DNA of 64,000 nucleotides from an uncultured Tissierellia bacterium (GCA_937923265.1 CALAJY010000053.1:43878-107877), one strand, 5' to 3'. Shown: positions 41,624 to 52,088, numbered from the stretch's first letter. The notes: generated by a model not told the origin, from the sequence alone. Numbers and translations: made by a program.

Positions 41624-42844
41624 ATGAATAACAATTACCAGATGGGACAGATTATTGCCGAGGCACGTAAAAAGTTAGGGATGACACAGAGCGACTTAGC
41701 GAACCAATTGGGTCTATCCCCGCAGGCCGTATCGAAATGGGAAAATGGGATGGGTTGCCCGGATATCTCTTTCCTTCCCGAGATTGGAAAAGTACTTCAT
41801 TTGTCGATGGACCAGCTTTTTGGTCTGGAAAACGCAGATGTCTCTGCTGCTCAAGAAGAAGGAGAGAAAGTGGACCTTGCGCCAAGGGAATTTCCGGAAA
41901 GCTATCATGGGCTCCCCTTGGTGGCCCATTATCAGGACCGGGCTTGCTATTCCGATGCCTCTTTCTTACGGCAAGAAGAGGAGATGGTCTACTTTGAAAA
42001 TGGCTCACAAGCCGACCTAAAGGAAAATATCTCCATAAGCCACAAGGGGAGCCAAATCTTCATTGTCTTTGCCAGAGAACTTTATGAAGAGGAGAAACGG
42101 GGAAAAAATCAGGAGAAAAGAGGAGAATCTCCCGGCAAAATCCGCCGGCTCGATATTACCATCCATGGCGCAAGTAGCGTAGAAATCCAAAAGAGTCAGA
42201 ATAACCAATTCTCATGGAAGGTGGAAGGAAGTCCCGAATTTATCAAACAAGTTCAGATTACCCAACAGGAAGATTGCCTGTATGTGAGCTCCGAAAAAAT
42301 AAAGGAAAAGAACAAGAGATTTTTTCAATTTTTTCACGAGGAGAACCGTCGAATTCTGCTTTATTGTCCGGAAGACCGCTTAGAAAAACTGACCCTTTCT
42401 TCTTCCGGGGCCAGCAACGTCGATTCTCAGATTAACTTTCTTCAAGCCGACTTACAAATTTCAGGAGCCGGAGATATTGACTTGAAAGAAGCGGGCGATC
42501 TTACGCTACGCTCCTCCGGAGCAGGAGAGTTAAAGTTGGCATCCTGTGCCAGTGCAAGATTGCAACTATCCGGGGCAAGTGATGTGAAAATAAACCGAAT
42601 CCAGGGCAAATTATTGGATGTGTCTATGTCCGGTGCCGGAAACCTTACGGTCGCACAAGGAGAGGTGACCGAGTTTGCTTGCCAATTAAGTGGGGCAGGC
42701 GATGTCAATTGCAAGGGACTTACCGTAGGAAATTCTCAAGTTCGTTTGCACGGATTCGGGGCAGTGATCTTAGGCCGGGTGAAGGGGCAATCCTTAGAGC
42801 AGGTCTCCATGGGGGGAAGTCTGAAAATCTTGCAGAGAGGATGA
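41624..42844 (+). CDS. HTH (XRE) protein fused to a GIN/DUF2807-type beta-helix
   Basis: 406 residues. The N-terminal 65 are an XRE helix-turn-helix (RKKLGMTQSDLANQLGLSPQ, AVSKWENGMGCPD). The C-terminal 240 residues carry repeated SGAS/SGAG turns (SSSGASNVDSQ, ISGAGDIDL, SSGAGELKL, LSGASDVKI, MSGAGNLTV, LSGAGDVNC) typical of the putative-adhesin GIN (DUF2807) right-handed beta-helix. No signal peptide or membrane helix is present, so it is cytoplasmic. It probably binds DNA; the beta-helix may sense a ligand or oligomerise. AAAAAGGAGGTGTACC sets the start. Function unknown. Confidence 0.85.
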   Translation: MNNNYQMGQIIAEARKKLGMTQSDLANQLGLSPQAVSKWENGMGCPDISFLPEIGKVLHLSMDQLFGLENADVSAAQEEGEKVDLAPREFPESYHGLPLVAHYQDRACYSDASFLRQEEEMVYFENGSQADLKENISISHKGSQIFIVFARELYEEEKRGKNQEKRGESPGKIRRLDITIHGASSVEIQKSQNNQFSWKVEGSPEFIKQVQITQQEDCLYVSSEKIKEKNKRFFQFFHEENRRILLYCPEDRLEKLTLSSSGASNVDSQINFLQADLQISGAGDIDLKEAGDLTLRSSGAGELKLASCASARLQLSGASDVKINRIQGKLLDVSMSGAGNLTVAQGEVTEFACQLSGAGDVNCKGLTVGNSQVRLHGFGAVILGRVKGQSLEQVSMGGSLKILQRG

Positions 42845-42919
42845 CCCCAAAATAATTTCCGTGGTAGTATAGGCATGTAGGAGAAAACCCCTATAACTAT
42901 TTTCCTAAAGGAGGAAATG

Positions 42920-44422
42920 ATGCCCTGTACAACGATTTTAGTCGGGAAAGCCGCAAGCTATGACGGTTCCACCTTGGTGGCCCGTAACGAAGACTCCGGC
43001 TCCGGCGAGTTTGAATCTAAAAAATGCGTGGTCATCCAACCGGAAGACCAACCGAAAACCTATACTTCGGTTCTTTCCAAGGTGAAGATTCCCCTTCCCA
43101 AGAACCCCATGCGCTACACCTGCATGCCCAACGCCTCCGATCACATCGGCGTCTGGGGAGCCGTTGGGGTAAACGAGGCCAATGTCTCCATGACGGCAAC
43201 GGAAACCCTGACCTCCAATGAACGGGTGCTCGGCGCGGACCCCCTGGTGGTCTATAAAGAGAAAAAAGGCAAACGGGGAGACGAGGATTACCAGGCGGAG
43301 GAGATTGGCGGCATTGGCGAGGAAGACATGGTCACCCTGGTCCTTCCTTATATCAAATCTGCTCGTGAAGGCGTGGTTCGGCTCGGTGAACTCCTGGAAA
43401 AATACGGAACCTATGAGATGAACGGGATTGCCTTCCAAGACGTGGATGAAATCTGGTGGTTGGAGACCATCGGCGGTCACCACTGGATGGCAAGACGGGT
43501 CCCCGACGACTGCTATGTCACCATGCCCAACCAGCTGGGACTGGATCGCCTGGATCTGGACGATGCCCTGGGCGAGCAGAAAGAATATATGTGCTCCAAG
43601 GATCTCCGAGAATTTATTCAGGACAACTACCTGGATCTTACCCTGGAGGGAGAGTGGAATCCCCGGGAGGCCTTCGGTTCTGCCTCGGATGCGGACCATG
43701 TGTACAACACGCCCCGTGCCTGGGTCATCCAACGCTACCTGAATCCCCACAGCAACTACTGGGACGGTCCCGATGCGGATTACACGCCCGAGTCGGATGA
43801 TATCCCCTGGTGCCGGACACCGGAGCGGAAAATCACGGTGGAAGATGTGAAATATCTCCTGTCCCACCATTACCAGGGAACTCCCTACGATCCCTATGGC
43901 AGAGAGACCCAGCCGGGTTGCAAGGCCGCGTACCGTCCCATCGGCATCAACCGCAACGACCAATTAGCCATTGTGCAGATTCGCCCCTACCTGCCGGAAC
44001 CCATCCGCAGTCTGGAGTGGGTAGCCTTTGGCTCCAACGTCTACAATGCGGTCGCTCCCTTCTACACCAATGTGAATGAGCTCCCGGCCTATCTCAACAC
44101 GCCGGAACGAATCACCACGGAGAGTTCCTACTGGATGAACCGGCTGATTGCCGCCTTGGCGGACCCCTACTTCCACAAGACCCTTCCCCATGTGGAACGG
44201 TTCCAGGAGGCCGTCCAATCCCAGGGTCATGCCCTGGTCAACCAAGCAGACAAGAAGCTGGGCAAGAAAAAGAAGTCGGACAAGAAGCTCCAGGATGAGC
44301 TGGAAGCGGTCAATGAGGAAGTGGCAGCGATGCTCCGGAAAGAGACCGACAAGCTTTTGGACAAGGTCCTCTTTGATGCCAGCTCCCTGATGAAAAACAG
44401 CTATTCGCGATCCGATCACTAA
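42920..44422 (+). CDS. C69-family dipeptidase (PepD-like)
   Basis: 500-residue N-terminal-nucleophile hydrolase of peptidase family C69. The precursor starts MPCTTILVGKAASYDGSTLVARNEDSGSG; Cys3 is the expected catalytic residue after removal of the first residues. Cleaves a broad range of dipeptides in the cytoplasm, feeding amino acids such as glycine to fermentation. A Lys-rich segment (KKLGKKKKSDKKLQ) lies near the end. Two ATGs are adjacent; the second, at 42920, has better distance to AAAGGAGG. It is followed by a terminator. Confidence 0.92.
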   Translation: MPCTTILVGKAASYDGSTLVARNEDSGSGEFESKKCVVIQPEDQPKTYTSVLSKVKIPLPKNPMRYTCMPNASDHIGVWGAVGVNEANVSMTATETLTSNERVLGADPLVVYKEKKGKRGDEDYQAEEIGGIGEEDMVTLVLPYIKSAREGVVRLGELLEKYGTYEMNGIAFQDVDEIWWLETIGGHHWMARRVPDDCYVTMPNQLGLDRLDLDDALGEQKEYMCSKDLREFIQDNYLDLTLEGEWNPREAFGSASDADHVYNTPRAWVIQRYLNPHSNYWDGPDADYTPESDDIPWCRTPERKITVEDVKYLLSHHYQGTPYDPYGRETQPGCKAAYRPIGINRNDQLAIVQIRPYLPEPIRSLEWVAFGSNVYNAVAPFYTNVNELPAYLNTPERITTESSYWMNRLIAALADPYFHKTLPHVERFQEAVQSQGHALVNQADKKLGKKKKSDKKLQDELEAVNEEVAAMLRKETDKLLDKVLFDASSLMKNSYSRSDH

Positions 44423-44434
44423 GACCGATTTTCA

Positions 44435-44471
44435 AAAAAAGCAGTCTCGACGCACTCGAGGCTGCTTTTTT
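44435..44471 (+). terminator. Terminator of the dipeptidase gene
   Basis: Stem GCAGTCTCGA/TCGAGGCTGC (one G-T pair) with A-run before and TTTTTT after, 12 bases past the stop. Confidence 0.88.
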
Positions 44472-44526
44472 CTGTGTCTGTTTATAGGTTCCGGCGGTGC
44501 GAGCGAACGATGCGCTTCCCTTCAAT

Positions 44527-45852
44527 CTACCTGGCCTGGAAGGAAAAGCCCTCCGCTTCCTGGATCTCCAGATTTCCCCGGAAGAAGCAGGTTAGGGCCC
44601 GGACCGCATATTCCGTGTCCTTGGCGCCTGCCGTCTCATAGCTGGAATGCATGGCCAATTGGGGAAGGCCGATATCCACGGCGTGTAAGCTTACCTGCGT
44701 ATTGGAAAGATTTCCCAGGGTGGATCCCCCCCGCATGTCCGACCGGTTGGCAAAGGACTGGACGGGGACCTCAGCTTCTTTACAAATGGTCCGGAAGATT
44801 GCCTGACTGAAGGCATCCGAGGTGTATTTCTGGTTGGCCGCCTCCTTGACGACAATCCCTTTGTTGAGGTAGGAGCAGTTGCCCTTGTCGGTGAGCTCCC
44901 CGTGGTTGGGATGGACGGCATGGGCATTGTCACAGCTGATGAGGAAGGACTTGGCGACCGCACGGTAGTAGTCCTGGTCTTGTTTACCCAAGGACAGAAG
45001 AAGTCTCTTCAGGCAGTCCTTCAAAAAAGTAGACATGGCTCCTTGCTTGGTATTGGATCCCACCTCTTCATTATCAAAGCAGCAGAACACATTGATGGAA
45101 GAAGGCTCCTTTGCCGCTAAAAAACCTTCCAGCGAAACATAGGCACACTGGAGATCATCCAGCTTGGGCGTGGAGATAAATTCCTTCTTATATCCCCACT
45201 GGGAGGGGGCCTGGTGATTCACCAAAAACAGGTCTTTGGCAAGAATCTGATCGGCATCCAGGTCCAGATAGTAAGCGATCATCTTATCGAAGTCGCCTTT
45301 TTTCAATCTTCCCGCCGAAAAGAGCGGGAGCAGGTCCACCTGCGTGTTGTAGTGATAACCGTCATTGATGTTCCGGTTCATGTGAATAGCGACGTTCGGA
45401 ATCAGAAGCACATCGTCTTCGATATGAAGGAGACGACTCAAGACCCGGTCGCCTTCCCTCACCAAGACTCTTCCCGCCAGACCCAAGGGGCGATCAAACC
45501 AGGTGGAATCAATCATTCCGCCGTAGCCCTCCACATTGAGCCTTAGATATTCTCCCGGTCCCTCCAGTTCCGGAACGGCCTTGACCTTATAGGTGGGAGA
45601 ATCCCCATGAGCCGCCGTGATTTGAAAGTGGAGATCCCGGAGGTCACTTCCCACCCGGAAGGCCAGCAAACTCGACCCGTTCCGACTGGTAAAATAGGAA
45701 CCGCCCTCCGAAATCTTCCAATCGTCGGCTTCCTTTAATTCCTCAAAGCCTGCATCCAGCAAGCGCTTCCGAAGAGCCGCCGTCGTGTGAAACATGGATG
45801 CGGACTCCTGAATAAATGCAAATAGGTCTTCGTTTCTCTCTTGATCGTTCAT
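44527..45852 (-). CDS. M18-family zinc aminopeptidase
   Basis: 441-residue cytosolic metallo-aminopeptidase of family M18. Metal-site regions are ITAAHGDSPTYKV (His-Asp), CCFDNEEVGSNTKQGA (Glu-Glu catalytic/metal pair) and LISCDNAHAVHPNH, with the closing MHSSYETAGAKD. It removes N-terminal residues from peptides and complements the C69 dipeptidase in peptide catabolism. The start follows AGGGAGGAAGGA. It is a single gene, convergent with the dipeptidase. Confidence 0.92.
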   Translation of the reverse strand: MNDQERNEDLFAFIQESASMFHTTAALRKRLLDAGFEELKEADDWKISEGGSYFTSRNGSSLLAFRVGSDLRDLHFQITAAHGDSPTYKVKAVPELEGPGEYLRLNVEGYGGMIDSTWFDRPLGLAGRVLVREGDRVLSRLLHIEDDVLLIPNVAIHMNRNINDGYHYNTQVDLLPLFSAGRLKKGDFDKMIAYYLDLDADQILAKDLFLVNHQAPSQWGYKKEFISTPKLDDLQCAYVSLEGFLAAKEPSSINVFCCFDNEEVGSNTKQGAMSTFLKDCLKRLLLSLGKQDQDYYRAVAKSFLISCDNAHAVHPNHGELTDKGNCSYLNKGIVVKEAANQKYTSDAFSQAIFRTICKEAEVPVQSFANRSDMRGGSTLGNLSNTQVSLHAVDIGLPQLAMHSSYETAGAKDTEYAVRALTCFFRGNLEIQEAEGFSFQAR

Positions 45853-46018
45853 TCCTTCCTCCCTGGCATGCCGCCAAATTCTTTTTTGTCGTTCTCCCCA
45901 ATCGTGGTGGAACTCCTCTTTCCCTGAGCAAGTGAAATCTTTTCCGAATCCTGCAAAAAGAAAAATTCTACAAGGCTGTCAAAATCCGGATTCGCTTTTG
46001 AGCTCCCCTCGTCTCTTG

Positions 46019-46816
46019 TCAGTCTTCCGAAAGCAGATGGAAATGCAGGAGGGCGTTTTTGATTCCCTCTTCTCGGAGGGCGGTCGTCACATAGTCCGCC
46101 CGCTCCTTCAAGGCGTGATTGCCATCCCCCATGCAAATCCCCACATCCGCCAAATCGATCATGGGAATATCATTCTTCCCATCGCCGAAGGCGTAGAGCG
46201 TTGCCTGCGGATACCGGTCACGCAGTTCCTGCAGGGGTTTGGCCTTGGAGTGGCCCTTGAGAACAAACTCCACAAAATCGCTGCTGTGCTGAATTCCGTA
46301 AGCAAAATCCGCCACCTCTTCCTCCAATCGGCGGATCTCTTCGGGATGCTGGGTGTAAATGGAAAACTTGTTCACCCGAAGTAAACCGGGTTCGTCCGGT
46401 TTGGAGTTCATCAAGGCCTCGTCCCGCGACCAGTCTTCCTCCACTCTTTTCTGCAGCTCGGGATTATCCCCAATCCGGTAGTAGACATGCTCCGGACCTT
46501 CATAGGCGACAAAGGCCTTCATGGAAGCCACCGTCCTTCGAATCCGCTCCAGCTGCTCCTCCGTGAGAAGGGCATTCTCTAAGATCTTTCCCGCAATTTC
46601 TGTGTAGCTTCCGCAACCGCAGAAGAGTCCGTCAAAGCCGATGTTCACGATGGAATCGGGCACCAGGCCCCGAGCTCGCCCCGTATTTATGAAGGCGAGG
46701 CAGCCCTCCCTGCGTGCTTGATGGATGGCCGAGACACAGGATTTCGGAATACAAGTGCGATCCCCAAGAAGGGTCCCATCAATATCGAAAAGTAAAATGT
46801 TGGTCTTCTGGTTCAT
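46019..46816 (-). CDS. Cof-type HAD-superfamily phosphatase
   Basis: 265-residue HAD hydrolase, type IIB cap. Motif I is LLFDIDGTLLG (nucleophile Asp), motif II lies near INTGRAR and motif IV is GDGKNDIPMIDLADVGICMGDG. Members dephosphorylate sugar phosphates or PLP-like cofactors. It lies downstream of pdxS on the same strand behind a terminator, so a role with PLP is possible but not shown. The start is next to AGGAAGG. Confidence 0.88.
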   Translation of the reverse strand: MNQKTNILLFDIDGTLLGDRTCIPKSCVSAIHQARREGCLAFINTGRARGLVPDSIVNIGFDGLFCGCGSYTEIAGKILENALLTEEQLERIRRTVASMKAFVAYEGPEHVYYRIGDNPELQKRVEEDWSRDEALMNSKPDEPGLLRVNKFSIYTQHPEEIRRLEEEVADFAYGIQHSSDFVEFVLKGHSKAKPLQELRDRYPQATLYAFGDGKNDIPMIDLADVGICMGDGNHALKERADYVTTALREEGIKNALLHFHLLSED

Positions 46817-46873
46817 CCTTCCTCGCTTTCTTCCCTTTTCTTTCTATACATCGGCTCTATTATACCCTAAGAC

Positions 46874-46903
46874 AAAAAAAGAGCCCCTGCTTTCGCAGGG
46901 ACC
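46874..46903 (-). terminator. Terminator after pdxS
   Basis: On the minus strand GTCCCTGC-GAAA-GCAGGGGC followed by TTTTTTT, ten bases past the pdxS stop. Confidence 0.88.
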
Positions 46904-46912
46904 CAACAGAGT

Positions 46913-47785
<873 letters not shown>

Positions 47786-47815
47786 CGTTCTCCCCTTTCT
47801 TCCTTGTTTTCTTTG

Positions 47816-47878
47816 AATATAATGGGAGTGTGACCTTATTACAATAACCAGATTATTCCAAAATAAAAAGACCAGATT
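47816..47878. promoter_or_regulatory. pdxS promoter with putative PdxR direct repeats
   Basis: For pdxS (minus strand): TTGTAA (47839-47844), a 17-base spacer, TATATT (47816-47821). Upstream of that -35 lie two direct repeats ACCAGATT (47847-47854, 47871-47878), with a weaker ACCTTATT at 47833. Direct repeats are typical for MocR-type regulators and sit where an activator would bind. Confidence 0.5.
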
Positions 47879-47887
47879 GGAGTTACC

Positions 47888-49300
47888 ATGCGAACCTATG
47901 CCTTGAATCGGGCCGGAAGGGATCCCCTCTACCTCCAGCTCAGCCTCGCCATAAAAAAAGAGATCCTCGAGGGAAGCCTGCCCGCAAGGGCAAAGATGCC
48001 CTCAAAGCGAAGGCTGGCCGGCCATCTTGGGGTCAGCGTGATCACCGTGGAAAATGCCTACGAGCGGCTCAAGGCCGAGGGCTTTCTTCTCAGTCATCCA
48101 CGAAGGGGCTACTTCGTGGCCCCCCTGCCCAACCTGCAGGATCGCAATGCGGAAAGGAACAAGCTGCCTCAAAAAAAGGATCCCTCTCGCCCGCCCAAAG
48201 CTTCCCGTTACCGGTACGACCTCACGGGAAGAAGTCCCTCTCCCCGTCTGTTTCCCTTCTCCAACTGGACGAAAACGGTTCGAAGGGTCCTCTCTTCTTC
48301 TCGAGAGGACCTGCTGCACCGCCAGGACAGTCAAGGTCTCTGGTCCCTTCGAAAGAGTCTCTCCGATTTCCTGCTCTCCTATCGGGGGATGAGCGTGGAC
48401 CCTTCCCGCCTCCTCATCGGAGCCGGGAGTGAGTACCTCTACGGTCTTTTGGCCCTGCTTCTGGGAAAAGACTGTCCCATCTATTTGGAGGATCCGGGCT
48501 ATCCCAAACTCCACCGGGTCTATTCCTGTTATGGTCTTACTCTCCACCATCTCCCCCTGGAGGAAGGGGGGATGCCGGTTCCCAAGAATGCGCCCTGCAA
48601 GGCCGTCGTCCACCTCACCCCCTCCCACCAGTATCCCACCGGGCGGATTCTTCCCATTGCCCGAAGATTGGCCCTGTTGAACTGGGCAAGGGAAGGCAGG
48701 GACCGCTACCTCATCGAAGATGATTACGATAGTGAGCTCCCTCTCAGCGGCTATCCCCTGCCCTCCCTCTACAGTCTGGACCGGAACCGGCGGGTCATCT
48801 ACCTCAACACCTTTTCCCAAACGCTGCTGGGTGGCGTTCGAGTCAGCTATCTGGTCCTTCCCCCCAGGCTCATGACCCGCTTCCAAAAAGACTTCTCCTT
48901 TTTCTCGTCCACCGTCTCCCCTCTGGAGCAGGAGAGTCTCGCCCGTTTCATCCGGGAGGGGCACTTTGAAAGCCATCTCCATCGCCTGCGCCACGATATC
49001 CGAAAAAAGCGGGATGCCTTTCTGAACGCCGTAGCGGCCTCCTCCCTCAAAGAAAAGGTTCATCTGCTTGACGTGGAAGCGGGAAACCACTTTCTCATGA
49101 TCCTGAAGAGCCCGCTGGGAGAGGCGGCTCTGGTGGAAGCCGCAAAGAAAAAGGGAATCCTTCTGGATCCCCTTCGAAACTATGCCCGGACTTCTCTTAT
49201 GAAAACAGCCATTCCCCCGCGCTGCTTTCTGGTTACGCTCCGCAGTCTGGAAGGGGAACAATTTTCCGCCCTCTGTTCCCGCCTTGCCGCGCTGTGTTAG
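47888..49300 (+). CDS. MocR-type GntR/aminotransferase regulator, probable PdxR
   Basis: 470 residues. An N-terminal GntR winged helix (PLYLQLSLAIKKEILEGSLP, KRRLAGHLGVSVITVENAY) is joined to a class I aminotransferase-like domain with the PLP motif region YLNTFSQTLLGGVRVSYLV. In this family PLP is bound as a signal, and many members (PdxR) control PLP synthesis. It is divergent from pdxS across 102 bases, which strongly suggests that role. Start after TTGGAGTTACC. Confidence 0.9.
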   Translation: MRTYALNRAGRDPLYLQLSLAIKKEILEGSLPARAKMPSKRRLAGHLGVSVITVENAYERLKAEGFLLSHPRRGYFVAPLPNLQDRNAERNKLPQKKDPSRPPKASRYRYDLTGRSPSPRLFPFSNWTKTVRRVLSSSREDLLHRQDSQGLWSLRKSLSDFLLSYRGMSVDPSRLLIGAGSEYLYGLLALLLGKDCPIYLEDPGYPKLHRVYSCYGLTLHHLPLEEGGMPVPKNAPCKAVVHLTPSHQYPTGRILPIARRLALLNWAREGRDRYLIEDDYDSELPLSGYPLPSLYSLDRNRRVIYLNTFSQTLLGGVRVSYLVLPPRLMTRFQKDFSFFSSTVSPLEQESLARFIREGHFESHLHRLRHDIRKKRDAFLNAVAASSLKEKVHLLDVEAGNHFLMILKSPLGEAALVEAAKKKGILLDPLRNYARTSLMKTAIPPRCFLVTLRSLEGEQFSALCSRLAALC

Positions 49301-49331
49301 CGTTTTTTCCGGAAGGCTTGGCCCCCCCGCC

Positions 49332-50204
49332 TTACAGGGCGATGGGAATCCGGTACTTTCTGCCGTCCGGCCGGTAGTCCTCCAACTGAAAATCATCAAT
49401 GGTAAAATCTTCAAATTCCTTCACCGAAGGGTTCAAAAGCAGGCGAGGTCGCGGAGCCTGCTCCACCTCCGCTTTTAACACTTCCCGCACGATTTCCTCA
49501 TGGCGGTCATAGATATGGAGGTTCTCAATAAAATGCACAAACTGGCCCGGCCGGTAACCCGTGACCCGGGCGACCATGCAGAGGAGGGCATAGTATTGAA
49601 AGCTGTTGATGCCACCGGGAGAGGCCGCCGCCAAAAAATCTCCGCTTCGTTGCACCAGGGTCATGTTCAGCCGGTCCTCCGTCACCGTCCACAGGGTGAG
49701 AAAGGCACAGGGGATCAGGGTCATGGCATGTAAATCATCCATGTCGATGAGGCTCATCATGATCCGGCGATTGAGGGGATCCTCCCGAAGGGTTTGAATC
49801 AAGCGGCTGATCTGGTCGGTCTCCTCTCCCGTTTCCGGAGAAAGAAATTTCTTTCCCACCTGGTAACCATAGGCCGTTCCCAGCGTTCCCTCCTCATTCT
49901 TCCAGGAATCCCAATACTTCACGTGATAGCGGTCGCGCAGCAGATTCACGTCATTGGATTTATCCTTATAGATCCAAAGCAGCTCTTTGATCGCCGTTTT
50001 CCACGCCGTCTTCCGATAGTTGGTTAAGGGCACCAGCCCCGGTTCGTAGCGAAAGACCTGCTGGGGTAAGTACCGGGTCATGGCAGGGGTTCCATCCTCC
50101 CACACGGGGCGAACGTGCGCACCGGCAACCGCTTGCTCGGAGTAGCCCGTCTCCATGAGCCTTCTTGCCGCTTCTTCATACATCCGATCTACGGGGTTTC
50201 TCAT
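49332..50204 (-). CDS. thyA: Thymidylate synthase
   Basis: 290-residue ThyA converting dUMP to dTMP with methylene-tetrahydrofolate. The active-site Cys lies in MTLIPCAFLTLW. The substrate-binding region QRSGDFLAAASPGGINSFQY matches the family RSxDxxLGxPFNI block in altered form, as in some clostridial enzymes. FIENLHIYDRHEE and the ILLNP-like end are normal. It follows folD by three bases, forming a folate unit. Dihydrofolate reductase is not adjacent. Start after GAAGGAGATAGAAT. Confidence 0.9.
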   Translation of the reverse strand: MRNPVDRMYEEAARRLMETGYSEQAVAGAHVRPVWEDGTPAMTRYLPQQVFRYEPGLVPLTNYRKTAWKTAIKELLWIYKDKSNDVNLLRDRYHVKYWDSWKNEEGTLGTAYGYQVGKKFLSPETGEETDQISRLIQTLREDPLNRRIMMSLIDMDDLHAMTLIPCAFLTLWTVTEDRLNMTLVQRSGDFLAAASPGGINSFQYYALLCMVARVTGYRPGQFVHFIENLHIYDRHEEIVREVLKAEVEQAPRPRLLLNPSVKEFEDFTIDDFQLEDYRPDGRKYRIPIAL

Positions 50205-50207
50205 ATT

Positions 50208-51062
50208 CTATCTCCTTCCTGGACTTCGCAATGCCGCTTCCATAACATGTCGGGCGAGGATGGTTGTGGTGATGGCACCAATCCCTCCCGGAGTGGGTGT
50301 GTAGGCCTCCACCAGACCCTCCGCCTCTTCCCGATTCAGGTCTCCCCGGAGTTTCCCGTCCACAAACGTTGTTCCCACATCGATGACGATCTGTCCGGGA
50401 GAAAGATACTTCTTTCCCACCAGACCGGGCACCCCACAGGCACAGATGACAATATCCGCCTGCTTGGAATACTGAGGGACATCCTTGGTATACACATTGC
50501 AAAGAAGAACCGTTGCCAGACGATTGGACAAGAGCATGGCCAGGGGCCTTCCCACCAGGAGCCCACTTCCGATGATGCAGATATCCTTTCCCTTCACGGA
50601 AATCCCGTAGTGATCGAGAACCGCCAGCACCGCTTCCGGAGCACAATAAGCAAAGTGCCCCTCTTCCCCGGAAACCACCGCTCCCAAATTGATCAGTCCC
50701 GCACTGTCCACGTCTTTCTCATAGGCGAGGGAAAGCTTCACCTTTGCACTGTCGTAGCTTTCGGGAAGGGGTTGAAAGAGGAGAATCCCGTGGATTTCCG
50801 AATCGGCATTGAGATAGTGAATCTTTTCAATCAATTCTTCTTGTCCGAGATCTTCCGGATATTCGAAGCTGCGGACTGTAATTTGAAAGCTTTCCATCTT
50901 TTTATGGAGACCCGCATCATAGGCCCCGTCCACCGAGCGATTCCCGATCCGGACGGTCGCCAGGGTGGGGGAAATCCCCCTCACCCTCAGCCGGTCCCGC
51001 TCTTCTTCGAGTATTTTTTTTAGGGCGGCATTGACTTCTTTTGCCGTGTAGAGCTCTGTCAT
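50208..51062 (-). CDS. folD: Methylenetetrahydrofolate dehydrogenase/cyclohydrolase
   Basis: 284-residue bifunctional enzyme interconverting methylene-, methenyl- and formyl-tetrahydrofolate. Family blocks: GNRSVDGAYDAGLHKKM (active-site Tyr-Lys region in variant form), LLFQPLPESYDSAKVKLSL, the NADP-binding IIGSGLLVGRPLAMLL and the C-terminal TPGGIGAITTTILARH. It feeds thymidylate synthase directly downstream and purine synthesis. The operon begins with this gene, behind GCAGGAAGCC. Confidence 0.93.
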   Translation of the reverse strand: MTELYTAKEVNAALKKILEEERDRLRVRGISPTLATVRIGNRSVDGAYDAGLHKKMESFQITVRSFEYPEDLGQEELIEKIHYLNADSEIHGILLFQPLPESYDSAKVKLSLAYEKDVDSAGLINLGAVVSGEEGHFAYCAPEAVLAVLDHYGISVKGKDICIIGSGLLVGRPLAMLLSNRLATVLLCNVYTKDVPQYSKQADIVICACGVPGLVGKKYLSPGQIVIDVGTTFVDGKLRGDLNREEAEGLVEAYTPTPGGIGAITTTILARHVMEAALRSPGRR

Positions 51063-51307
51063 GGCTTCCTGCTTTCTGGTTCAATAAATTCCACGAACTA
51101 TTTTTTCTTGTTTCAGTTGAAATAACTTGCCTTGAATGAAATAATATTCTAGATGGAACACATCCCTTGTCATTTAAGAGAGGGCACACTCCTCGGTAAA
51201 ATCGTACAAAGAATTTTTCCAAGATGCTACACCTATCATAAAAGATTCGTAACACAGAAGCAAAGAAATCCATGAAAAGATTTGAATTCATAAAAAGTGA
51301 GGTAACC

Positions 51308-52036
51308 ATGACAGAGAGCCATACCGACTTTGTTTTAAAAAAAGTCAAAAACGTTCCCGAATTTCAGTCGAAACTTCGCTCGGACTTTATTCGAGCTCCG
51401 CAATGCATTGCCGATTGTTCCGGCATTCGTCTCCACGGGCGGAGGATTAAATCGATTATCTTTACCACCGACATTGCGATTATCGCCAACACCAATGCGG
51501 ATGCCATTTTAGCCGTCTTCCCCTTCACCCCCCAGCCCTCCATCTTTGAGGCGATTTCCCACGTCGCATCGACTCCGTTTTTCGGCGGCGTCGGCGGGGG
51601 CAAGACCAGCGGCGCACGGAGTGCAAAAATGGCAACCTTTGCGGAGTCCTACGGTTGCTACGGCGTGGTGTTGAATGCACCCACCTCCCGGGAAACGTTG
51701 GAGCTGGTTCGCCAGGAGGTCGACTGTCCCATTATCGTCACCGTGGTCAGTGAGTACACCGACATCCAAGAGCGGTTGGACTCCGGTGTGAACATTTTAA
51801 ACGTCAGCGGAGCCGCAAAAACCGCCCAGATTGTGCGAAAAATTCGTCAGGACTATCCCGATGTTCCCATTATCGCCACGGGAGGGCCCACGGAGGAATC
51901 CATCAAGGAGACCATCGCCGCAGGAGCGAATGCCATCACCTTCATGCCTCCTTCCAACCGTGATATCTTCCATGAGATTATGGTGCGTTATCGGGAAGAA
52001 GCCGTGGAAGCCAACAGAAAGCATGAGCTGTTTTAA
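51308..52036 (+). CDS. TIM-barrel hydrolase-like protein of unknown substrate
   Basis: 242-residue (beta/alpha)8 protein annotated in many Clostridia only as hydrolase. Conserved parts are DFIRAPQCIADCSGI, IANTNADAILAVFPFTPQPSI, FFGGVGGGKTSG, NVSGAAKTAQIVRKIR and IATGGPTEESIKETIAAGAN, the last a phosphate-binding-type loop. The start at 51308 follows GTGAGGTAACC; an upstream ATG would add 12 residues. It is single, with a terminator after it. Substrate unknown. Confidence 0.75.
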   Translation: MTESHTDFVLKKVKNVPEFQSKLRSDFIRAPQCIADCSGIRLHGRRIKSIIFTTDIAIIANTNADAILAVFPFTPQPSIFEAISHVASTPFFGGVGGGKTSGARSAKMATFAESYGCYGVVLNAPTSRETLELVRQEVDCPIIVTVVSEYTDIQERLDSGVNILNVSGAAKTAQIVRKIRQDYPDVPIIATGGPTEESIKETIAAGANAITFMPPSNRDIFHEIMVRYREEAVEANRKHELF

Positions 52037-52088
52037 AAAATAAAGGAATTTGAAGAAAGAGAAAACAGAAGAATGCTTAATAATAAAG

